Shown: in pieces, positions 1 through 4,766 of the stretch
Layout of the letters: each line of letters opens with the position of its first letter
Numbering within the stretch: the first letter of the stretch is position 1
Made by a program: the position numbers and the translations under genes
Assembly: GCA_937915745.1 (NCBI GenBank)
Contig: CALGGJ010000017.1
Location: forward strand, 1 to 5,661
DNA length: 5,661 nt
Direction of reading: 5' to 3'
DNA from: an uncultured Prevotellaceae bacterium
GTDB taxonomy: Bacteria; Bacteroidota; Bacteroidia; Bacteroidales; Bacteroidaceae
Notes under the pieces: model-generated
Seen by the model: the letters and a program-made list of their open reading frames with translations, nothing else
Databases searched by the model: none
Told to the model about the DNA's origin: nothing

Positions 1-98
1 CTCGCTCCTCCCTCCGCCCCTCGCTCCTCCTCCCCTCGCTCCTCCCTCCGCCCCCTCGCTCCTCGCTCCGCCCCCTCGCTCCTCGCTCCGCCCTCCGC
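1..98. repeat. C/T-rich 20-bp tandem repeat tract
   Basis: The + strand has no A from position 1 to 110. Positions 51-70 and 71-90 are identical 20-bp units, and 31-50 is the same unit with two mismatches. Positions 1-16 and 17-30 are shortened copies, and 91-98 is a remnant. The core is CTCGCTCCTCGCTCCG. The complementary strand is purine-dominated with runs of up to five G. A 20-bp period does not keep a reading frame, so this is unlikely to be coding. The tract runs off the left edge of the window, so its full length is unknown. Copy number may differ between strains, or be wrong in the assembly. Confidence 0.9.
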
Positions 99-105
99 GT
101 TTGTG

Positions 106-126
106 CTGCGAGGTTTTCCCTCGCAG
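106..126 (+). terminator. Short hairpin, possible weak terminator of an upstream transcript
   Basis: CTGCGAGG (106-113) pairs perfectly with CCTCGCAG (119-126) around a 5-nt TTTTC loop. Only three T follow, so it is a weak intrinsic terminator at best. It could end a transcript entering from the left, or form a 5' leader hairpin for the gene starting at 179. No TAnnTTTG box is visible between it and that gene. Confidence 0.35.
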
Positions 127-178
127 TTTCACTCTCGTCCGCCAATAATCAATCATCACCAATAACCCTTCACCCCCA

Positions 179-652
179 ATGCACACTGAGATAGAACGCA
201 AGTTTCTGGTACAAGGCGAGTACAAGCATTTAGCCTACGACCACACATACATAGAACAAGGATACATGGCCACCGAACCAGGCAAAACGGTGCGCATACG
301 CATACGCGACGACAAAGCGTACCTCACAATAAAAGGCCCGTCGGCCGACGGCGGACTTTCGCGTTACGAGTTTGAAACCGAAATACCGCTCGACGATGCC
401 CGCAAACTGATGGAACTATGCATGCCCAGGCGTGTGGAAAAGACACGATGGCTCGTCAGATACGGCAGCCACATAGTAGAGGTTGACGAGTTTATGGGCG
501 ATAATGCAGGACTTGTGATTGCAGAAATCGAACTGAACGATACCGACGAGTCCTACGACCGTCCCGACTTCCTGGGACAAGAAGTGACGGGTAACCCACA
601 CTATTACAACAAATACCTGACAAAACATCCATACAGCACATGGGGTCACTAA
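179..652 (+). CDS. CYTH domain protein, triphosphate tunnel metalloenzyme (probable triphosphatase)
   Basis: This 157-residue protein is a single CYTH domain. The N-terminal signature ExExK is present as E4-I-E6-R-K8. The alternating charged strands that line the triphosphate tunnel follow: R39/R41/R43 in VRIRIR (38-43), K52 in YLTIKG (48-53), E64/E66/E68 in RYEFETEI, K88/R90, E101/D103/E104, and E116/E118 in IAEIEL. Known members of this family bind inorganic triphosphate or nucleoside triphosphates with a divalent metal. Short bacterial members that begin like this one, for example the Nitrosomonas europaea protein, are tripolyphosphatases. Class IV adenylate cyclase and thiamine triphosphatase are family alternatives, so the exact substrate is inferred only. 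No signal peptide is seen, so it is probably cytoplasmic. The start at 179 places the ExExK motif at residues 4-8, the usual position. No SD sequence is present. It is the first gene of the run, with the VanZ-like gene 14 bp downstream. Confidence 0.9.
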   Translation: MHTEIERKFLVQGEYKHLAYDHTYIEQGYMATEPGKTVRIRIRDDKAYLTIKGPSADGGLSRYEFETEIPLDDARKLMELCMPRRVEKTRWLVRYGSHIVEVDEFMGDNAGLVIAEIELNDTDESYDRPDFLGQEVTGNPHYYNKYLTKHPYSTWGH

Positions 653-666
653 GTGCTGAACCACAC

Positions 667-1059
667 ATGACACAAATAAGACATTACACATTCACAATAC
701 TAATAACTATAGCAATCATACTGCTCAGTGTCATTCCAATCACCGAATCGACACCCCTCGACGATGTGCCATTCATCGATAAATGGGTACATATGGTCAT
801 GTATGCAGGCCTGTCATTCGTGATGTGGGTTGACATGAGGTGCTACAAGCGCTGTCCCACCGTCTTACCCTACGCCATAATAATTGCGTATTCCACTCTT
901 TTGGGCGGTATTCTCGAGCTTGTCCAGACCTACTGCACCACATGTCGGTCGGGCGAGTGGCTCGACTTTCTGGCCGACAGCTTTGGTGCCCTCATCTGCT
1001 CGGTGTGCTGCTATATTGCTTCGTTTATATGGCAAAAGAGAATTTCGGCTCAAAGATAG
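667..1059 (+). CDS. VanZ-like family small membrane protein
   Basis: From the ATG at 667 this is a 130-residue protein with about four hydrophobic segments (near residues 9-24, 42-56, 66-85 and 101-120). Conserved VanZ-family residues are visible: DKWVH (38-42), G81-x2-E84-x2-Q87, and R94-x2-E97-x2-D100-x2-A103-x3-G107. VanZ proper gives low-level teicoplanin resistance in enterococci. Stand-alone VanZ-like proteins in Bacteroidetes have no established function, and resistance should not be inferred here. An earlier in-frame ATG at 640 would add nine polar residues and overlap the CYTH gene by 13 bp. The 667 start is preferred because it begins just before the first membrane segment. The 3' end overlaps the first NSS gene by 31 bp. 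The protein is fairly Cys-rich, including C90, C93 and a CCY late in the last segment. Confidence 0.85.
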   Translation: MTQIRHYTFTILITIAIILLSVIPITESTPLDDVPFIDKWVHMVMYAGLSFVMWVDMRCYKRCPTVLPYAIIIAYSTLLGGILELVQTYCTTCRSGEWLDFLADSFGALICSVCCYIASFIWQKRISAQR

Positions 1060-2393
1060 GAGCCATACTTGCGGCAGCCGGTTCGGCAGTAGGCTTAGGA
1101 AACATCTGGCGCTTCCCTACCGAGACCGGTGAACACGGCGGTGCTGCATTCCTGCTCATATATGTAGCCTTCATGCTGTTGCTTGGCGTGCCGATAATGG
1201 TGTCGGAGTTTGTAATCGGACGTCACAGCCAACGCAGCGTTTCAGAGTCGTTTTATATGATGAGCGGTGGCAGGAAGGCGTGGAAACTCATGGGTCTCAT
1301 ACCGGTTGTGGCCGGCTTTCTGGTGCTCAGCTATTATGCCGTTGTGGCCGGATGGACTTTGTATTATGCGTTCACTTCGGGCATCAACGGTTTCGCAGGC
1401 AGGACGTCTGAACAGTTTGTTGACGATTTCAACACCTTCATCTCCGACCCCGTACAGCCGCTCCTATGGATGGTTGCCATCTTGATAGTCAACGGAGCTA
1501 TCGTTGCGCTCGGAGTGCAGCGTGGCATTGAGCGCGGAGCAAAGATAATGATGCCGATGTTGTTTGTGTTCATCGTTATTCTCGTTGGCTGTTCGCTCAC
1601 TCTGCCGGGTGCTGCAGATGGACTCGGGTTTATGTTCAAACCCGATTTCAGCAAGGTGACACACGGTATTGTATTGAGTGCGATGGGACAGGCGTTCTTC
1701 TCGCTGAGTGTCGGACTTTGCTGTCTGTGCACTTATGCGTGCTATTTCCGTAAAGACGTAAACCTGATGAAGGATGCCCTGAGCGTGGGCGGCATCGATA
1801 CGATGGTAGCCATACTGTCGGGACTTATCATTTTTCCTGCCGTTTTCTCCATACCAGGCATTGCTCCAAGCCAGGGTCCGTCGTTGGTATTTGTCACACT
1901 CCCCAACGTGTTTCAGCAGGTATTTGGAGGTATGCCACTGTTAGCCTATCTGTTTTCGCTGGTGTTTTATTTGTTGCTTGTGATGGCGGCACTGACTTCA
2001 TCGATATCAATGCTCGAGATGGCTGTGGCCTATTTCCATGAAGACCATGGTGTGGATCGTCGTACGGCATCAGCCTTATCCACTGTGGTGTGTATTGTAC
2101 TGGGGGCTGCCTGTTCGTTGTCGTTCGGCTTATGGAGCAACGTGAAGGTGTTTGACATGGGGTTTTTCGACCTTTTCGACTTCATTGTCTGCAAGCTCAT
2201 AATGCCAATCGGGGGATTGCTTATATGTGTTTTCCTGGGATGGGTGGTTGACGAGCAGGTACTGAAAGACGAACTGACCAACTACGGGCAGTTGCATACA
2301 CCCTATTATCCTGTTTATCGGTTTATCATACGATACTTTGCACCGATATGCATTGCCCTGATTTTTATCAACGAGTTGTTTCAGCTTGCTTAG
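1029..2393 (+). CDS. Sodium-dependent transporter, NSS (SLC6/SNF) family, copy 1
   Basis: This 454-residue inner-membrane protein probably couples amino-acid uptake to Na+. The length and hydrophobic pattern suit the 11-TM bacterial NSS type (like MhsT and Tyt1). TM1 carries AAAGSAVGLGNIWRFP with G18, A20, V21 and N25 at LeuT Na-site positions and R28 at the outer gate. TM3 has Y103 (LeuT Y108). TM6 has F224 and S225-x-S227-x-G229. TM8 has A320, T323 and S324 (LeuT Na2: A351, T354, S355). D384 probably matches the TM10 gate aspartate. Oddly, the TM6 unwound segment reads G-L-C-C-L-C, so Cys231 replaces the second Gly of the usual GxG, and four Cys fall within eight residues. The open frame extends back to an ATG at 840, but those 63 extra residues are VanZ read in another frame. 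The start at 1029 matches the N-terminus of copy 2. No SD is seen, and the 31-bp overlap suggests translational coupling to the VanZ gene. The substrate is not predictable. Confidence 0.93.
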   Translation: MAKENFGSKIGAILAAAGSAVGLGNIWRFPTETGEHGGAAFLLIYVAFMLLLGVPIMVSEFVIGRHSQRSVSESFYMMSGGRKAWKLMGLIPVVAGFLVLSYYAVVAGWTLYYAFTSGINGFAGRTSEQFVDDFNTFISDPVQPLLWMVAILIVNGAIVALGVQRGIERGAKIMMPMLFVFIVILVGCSLTLPGAADGLGFMFKPDFSKVTHGIVLSAMGQAFFSLSVGLCCLCTYACYFRKDVNLMKDALSVGGIDTMVAILSGLIIFPAVFSIPGIAPSQGPSLVFVTLPNVFQQVFGGMPLLAYLFSLVFYLLLVMAALTSSISMLEMAVAYFHEDHGVDRRTASALSTVVCIVLGAACSLSFGLWSNVKVFDMGFFDLFDFIVCKLIMPIGGLLICVFLGWVVDEQVLKDELTNYGQLHTPYYPVYRFIIRYFAPICIALIFINELFQLA

Positions 2394-2482
2394 GGTGAAC
2401 ATGATGGAAGCATTGCGAACAGAATACGGAATAGTGCATGAATGTATCAAATCTGATAGTTTTATGTATCATAACATTACAG

Positions 2483-2544
2483 AAGGTGAATTTTTGATGA
2501 ACTCGAAACAGCCAATAAAGTAAGTAAGGTGAACTTTTGATGAA
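2483..2544 (+). repeat. Two 19-bp direct repeats, each with SD-like sequence and ATG
   Basis: AAGGTGAATTTTTGATGAA (2483-2501) and AAGGTGAACTTTTGATGAA (2526-2544) differ at one base and lie 43 bp apart in the gap between the two NSS genes. A looser third copy, GGGTGAAC plus ATGATGGA, sits at 2394-2408. Each 19-mer contains an SD-like AAGGTG, a T run and an ATG. The first ATG (2497) opens MNSKQPIK-stop. The second (2540) opens MNKYFIQ-stop, whose TGA overlaps the ATG of the next gene. They could be translational leader cistrons, or binding sites for a regulator or sigma factor. Confidence 0.8.
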
Positions 2545-2559
2545 TAAATATTTTATACA

Positions 2560-3939
2560 ATGAATACACGAGAAAATTTTGGTAGTAAGCTTGGTGCCAT
2601 ACTTGCGGCAGCCGGTTCGGCAGTAGGACTGGGCAATGTGTGGCGTTTTCCTATTGAGACGGGTCAGCATGGCGGAGCTGCATTCATCATCATCTACATT
2701 GCGTGCATCATGGTTTTGGGCATTCCTATCATGATGAGCGAGTTTCTCATCGGCAGGCGAACTCACAGCAACACGGCACGCGCCTACGAGATGCTGGCTC
2801 CCGGCACCGGATGGAAATGGGTGGGTCGCCTTGGTGTGTTTACCGGTACGTTTATTCTCTGCTATTACTGTGTGATAGGTGGGTGGACGCTTCACTACAC
2901 CTTGCTGGCGGCAACAAATGCTTTTGACGGTGTGCCGGCCACTGAGTTTGCCGATATCTTTTCGGCTTTTGTGTCGAACGAGTGGATGCCTACCGTGTGG
3001 CTCATCATCTTCATGCTGATGTCTCATGTGGTTGTATCGCGTGGCATACAACACGGAATCGAGCGTTTTTCGAAGGTCATAATGCCTACGTTGTTCATCC
3101 TTGTGGTGTTGTTGGTGGTGTGTTCGGTATGCCTGCCCGGTGCATCCAAGGGTATTGAATTCTTGCTGAAGCCCGATTTCTCTAAGGTGACGGGTGGGGT
3201 GGTGCTTGGTGCAATGGGGCAGGCATTCTTCTCGTTGAGCCTCGGTATGGGTTGTCTGTGCACTTATGCGTCTTATTTCAATACCCACACCGACTTGGGG
3301 CGTACAGCTCTCAATGTGTGTGTCATTGATACCATCGTTGCCATCATGGCCGGATTCATCATCTTTCCGTCGGTGTTCAACATCGGCATGGATGCCGACC
3401 ACCTGCAGGCTGGAGCCAACTTGCTGTTCATATCGTTGCCCAATGTGTTTCAGAAGGCATTCGGAGGTGTTCAGATACTTGCCATATTGTTTTCCGTCGC
3501 ATTCTATTTCCTCATCTTCATAGCAGCACTCACATCGGCCATATCGCTTCATGAGGTAACTACTGCATTCATTTCTGAAGAGTTAAAGCTGAAGCGTCGG
3601 TGGTCGGCGCTTATCGTGACTGCTGTATGTAGCGTGGTAGGTGTCTTATGCTCGCTCTCATTCGGCCCGTTGAGTGGTGTCAAGCTCTTCGGACTGACTA
3701 TATTCGACTTCTTCGATTATATCTCGGGCAATATCTTCCTGCCGGTTGCAGGACTGCTCATCAGTGTGTTTGCAGGGTGGTATCTCGACCGTCAGGTACT
3801 TCACGATGAGTTTACGAATCACGGCACACTGAATGCCCCCTATGTCCGTGTAATTATTTTTATTTTGAAGTATATTGCCCCTTTAGGCATCGGTATGGTG
3901 CTTCTCAACCAGCTGGGAGCCTTTTCGTGGCTGTGGTGA
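2560..3939 (+). CDS. Sodium-dependent transporter, NSS (SLC6/SNF) family, copy 2
   Basis: This 459-residue paralogue of the preceding transporter shares roughly half its residues by eye, including almost all of TM1. TM1 has AAAGSAVGLGNVWRFP with G19, A21, V22, N26 and gate R29. TM3 has Y103. TM6 has F224, S225, S227 and an intact G229-M-G231. TM8 has A322, T325 and S326, followed by an unusual H331 where Leu is common before the Glu. The TM10 gate aspartate is probably D386. The length fits an 11-TM bacterial NSS protein in the inner membrane, probably a Na+-coupled amino-acid importer of unknown substrate. The start at 2560 gives MNTRENFGSKLG, in register with copy 1. No SD is next to it, but its ATG overlaps the TGA of a 7-codon mini-ORF that has an SD-like sequence. 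An intrinsic terminator follows 27 bp after the stop. Compared with copy 1, the binding-site loops differ enough to allow a different substrate. Confidence 0.95.
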   Translation: MNTRENFGSKLGAILAAAGSAVGLGNVWRFPIETGQHGGAAFIIIYIACIMVLGIPIMMSEFLIGRRTHSNTARAYEMLAPGTGWKWVGRLGVFTGTFILCYYCVIGGWTLHYTLLAATNAFDGVPATEFADIFSAFVSNEWMPTVWLIIFMLMSHVVVSRGIQHGIERFSKVIMPTLFILVVLLVVCSVCLPGASKGIEFLLKPDFSKVTGGVVLGAMGQAFFSLSLGMGCLCTYASYFNTHTDLGRTALNVCVIDTIVAIMAGFIIFPSVFNIGMDADHLQAGANLLFISLPNVFQKAFGGVQILAILFSVAFYFLIFIAALTSAISLHEVTTAFISEELKLKRRWSALIVTAVCSVVGVLCSLSFGPLSGVKLFGLTIFDFFDYISGNIFLPVAGLLISVFAGWYLDRQVLHDEFTNHGTLNAPYVRVIIFILKYIAPLGIGMVLLNQLGAFSWLW

Positions 3940-3941
3940 TG

Positions 3942-3955
3942 TTTCAAAATTGAAA
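3942..3955. promoter_or_regulatory. TTTCAA-N2-TTGAAA palindrome, copy 1
   Basis: TTTCAA (3942-3947) and TTGAAA (3950-3955) are perfect 6-bp arms around AA. It sits 3 bp after the second NSS stop and before that gene's terminator. The same arms recur at 4025-4038. It is a candidate binding site for a dimeric regulator; which one is unknown. Confidence 0.35.
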
Positions 3956-3965
3956 GGAAATGCAA

Positions 3966-3996
3966 CCCTCGCTCAAGACCGAGCGGGGGATTTTTT
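3966..3996 (+). terminator. Rho-independent terminator of the CYTH-VanZ-NSS-NSS run
   Basis: CCCTCGCTC (3966-3974) pairs with GAGCGGGGG (3981-3989) as a 9-bp stem with one G-T wobble and a 6-nt AAGACC loop. One A and then six T (3991-3996) follow. It is GC-rich, has a T tract only in the + direction, and lies 27 bp after the second NSS stop, so it is a convincing end to that transcript. Confidence 0.9.
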
Positions 3997-4024
3997 GTGT
4001 TTGTTTCATAATTATACACTTCTG

Positions 4025-4038
4025 TTTCAACGTTGAAA
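4025..4038. promoter_or_regulatory. TTTCAACGTTGAAA palindrome, possible operator
   Basis: This is a perfect 14-bp palindrome with the same TTTCAA/TTGAAA arms as 3942-3955, 83 bp downstream of that copy. Its right edge is 21 bp before the TAACTTTG box, so it covers the area where the -33 element would lie. That is a natural place for an operator. The regulator is unknown. Confidence 0.45.
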
Positions 4039-4059
4039 ACTTTCGTATTCAAATAGTCG

Positions 4060-4067
4060 TAACTTTG
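4060..4067 (+). promoter_or_regulatory. Bacteroidetes -7 promoter box TAACTTTG
   Basis: TAACTTTG is an exact match to the Bacteroidetes primary sigma -7 consensus TAnnTTTG. The -33 TTTG is not clear. The nearest candidate is GTTG at 4032-4035, 24 nt upstream, longer than the usual spacing of about 19-21. A start site near 4073-4075 would be expected. No gene follows closely, so the product may be an untranslated RNA. Confidence 0.6.
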
Positions 4068-4188
4068 CAGCGTGAAAACAAAACAATAGCACAGCAATAT
4101 GTTTCCACCCAAAACAACAGTAGTAAAAGTTTAAATATGGTTAGTAATTGATTAAAGGATGACGCCTATACAAGAATGTTTTCATAGT

Positions 4189-4212
4189 TAGATTAGTTAA
4201 TAGATTAGTTAA
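4189..4212. repeat. 12-bp tandem duplication
   Basis: TAGATTAGTTAA occurs twice in direct succession (4189-4200 and 4201-4212) without mismatch, just before the terminator-like hairpin. It probably arose by replication slippage. If it is transcribed, it lies in the spacer leading to the hairpin. Confidence 0.85.
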
Positions 4213-4222
4213 TGTAGTCATG

Positions 4223-4257
4223 AATGGTTTGATGTCGGGAGATATCAAACCATTTTT
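4223..4257 (+). terminator. GNRA-capped hairpin with T tract
   Basis: Positions 4223-4236 pair with 4241-4254 in a 14-bp stem (one G-T wobble) closed by a GGGA loop, which fits GNRA. The run T4253-T4257 begins inside the end of the stem and gives a short T tract. The tract is on the + side only. It would end a transcript starting near 4074. The stem is AT-rich in its lower part, so termination could be incomplete. Confidence 0.65.
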
Positions 4258-4291
4258 AGTATCCAGGTACCCATTTTTAGTATCCAGGTAC
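4250..4291. repeat. 21-bp tandem duplication
   Basis: Two identical 21-bp units lie at 4250-4270 and 4271-4291, each starting CCATTTTTAG and ending CAGGTAC. The first copy includes the 3' end and T tract of the hairpin at 4223-4257, so the duplication copied the terminator tail without its stem. The length is a multiple of three, and read on the - strand the units encode YLDTKNG twice. No gene there is otherwise supported. Confidence 0.9.
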
Positions 4292-4416
4292 CATGCACAC
4301 ACAGCCGATGCCGTTTTCCGACCGTCAGCCAATATTCCGATGCATGTTACCGGAGCCAGCCATGAGCCTGCGGCCATGACGAAGGGCACACATCAGGCCG
4401 CCCGCCGCCACACATT

Positions 4417-4465
4417 ATTATTTTACAATTAATATTTCACAATTATTTTACAATTAATATTTCAC
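4417..4465. repeat. 24-bp direct repeat with 25-bp period
   Basis: Identical 24-bp units at 4417-4440 and 4442-4465 start ATTATTTTAC and end AATATTTCAC, separated by one base. They are very AT-rich and follow the GC-richer block at about 4295-4412. The period does not keep frame, so coding is unlikely. Confidence 0.9.
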
Positions 4466-4614
4466 ACCTGTTGCGTATATGTGGGGAGCGTATCAGCATA
4501 ACATGGGGAGGTGCCGGCCCACCAGTACCAACCCTTTGCAAACTCTGTGTGACAAACACGCCATGCCTGTCGGAAAAATCATTTATAATGAGAGAAAAAG
4601 CGCTACCGGTCAAT

Positions 4615-4656
4615 GCCGAAACAATAAATTTACCTACCTTTGTACAGAGTTTCGGC
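4615..4656. promoter_or_regulatory. Perfect 8-bp dyad surrounding the pckA -7 box
   Basis: GCCGAAAC (4615-4622) is the exact reverse complement of GTTTCGGC (4649-4656). The 26-bp spacer contains the TACCTTTG box, and the dyad centre falls at 4635-4636, the first bases of that box. A regulator bound to both arms would sit across the promoter. The right arm would also fall at the start of the transcript. Confidence 0.5.
4635..4642 (+). promoter_or_regulatory. Probable pckA promoter, -7 box TACCTTTG
   Basis: TACCTTTG matches TAnnTTTG. No good TTTG is seen at the -33 spacing, so activation by another protein is possible. Transcription from about 4649 would give a 5' leader of roughly 118 nt before the pckA ATG. 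That leader holds a weak ACAGGT/ACCTGT hairpin (4660-4665 with 4697-4702). Confidence 0.55.
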
Positions 4657-4766
4657 TTAACAGGTGCAAAAAGATTGTTGAAGTATAGGATATATTACCT
4701 GTGGAGCATTCATTCACAGCCGATTCATCAGGATTTTATAACTCAATAAATAACAACCAAACGATT

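Larger units (their letters stand above)
4074..4258 (+). ncRNA. Candidate small RNA or terminated leader (about 185 nt)
   Basis: The interval is bounded by the TAACTTTG box on the left and a GNRA-loop hairpin plus T run on the right, and it contains no normal gene. Only mini-ORFs occur: ATG at 4099 (MFPPKTTVVKV), ATG at 4137 (MVSN) and ATG at 4159 (MTPIQECFHS, ending at 4191). The last ends about 30 nt before the terminator stem, an arrangement that also resembles a leader-peptide attenuator. No Rfam family was recognised. The ends are predicted from the flanking signals and not observed. It could instead be a dead gene's leader or the distal 5' leader of pckA. Confidence 0.35.
3940..4766. 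other. 827-bp intergenic region without a supported protein gene
   Basis: The region runs from the second NSS gene to pckA. It holds the NSS terminator, two TTTCAA-N2-TTGAAA palindromes, a TAACTTTG box, a GNRA hairpin terminator, three tandem duplications, and the pckA -7 box with its dyad. Short open frames exist on both strands (for example 4141-4389 on -, from a GTG, and 4220-4432 on +). None has a recognisable domain or start signal, and they cross hairpins and repeats. A GC-richer block at about 4295-4412 stands out from its AT-rich flanks and may be a remnant of a lost gene. I recognise nothing in 4466-4610 apart from an 8-bp TTTGCAAA palindrome at 4535-4542. Confidence 0.7.

Noticed and set aside
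416..691. 91-codon - strand frame over the CYTH gene
   Set aside because: It is antisense to a well-supported CYTH domain gene and has no domain of its own.
840..1028. N-terminal extension of NSS copy 1 from an ATG at 840
   Set aside because: These 63 codons are the VanZ gene in another frame, and copy 2 and the family start at the residues encoded from 1029.
667..1059. Glycopeptide resistance gene vanZ
   Set aside because: Only the family signature is shared. No van cluster is present and the protein is a short stand-alone member.
2457..2464. TAGTTTTA as a promoter box for NSS copy 2
   Set aside because: It lacks the final G of TAnnTTTG and has no TTTG at the right distance upstream.
2368..3552. 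A 394-codon open frame on the - strand
   Set aside because: It is antisense to the clear NSS gene, its translation is rich in His, Arg, Gln and Cys with no domain, and it is explained by the codon pattern of the real gene.
4141..4389. 82-codon - strand frame with duplicated YLDTKNG and LTNL
   Set aside because: The peptide repeats are only the 21-bp and 12-bp DNA duplications. It starts at GTG, has no domain, and crosses the hairpin at 4223-4257.
4220..4432. 70-codon + strand frame (MNGLMSGDIKPFL...)
   Set aside because: It begins inside the region of the terminator stem, shows no family features, and its internal repeat comes from the DNA duplication.
4189..4465. CRISPR array
   Set aside because: The repeats differ from each other, occur only twice each and have no spacers of uniform length.
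4471..4749. 92-codon + strand frame upstream of pckA
   Set aside because: It spans the pckA -7 box and dyad, has no recognisable domain and ends just before the pckA leader.
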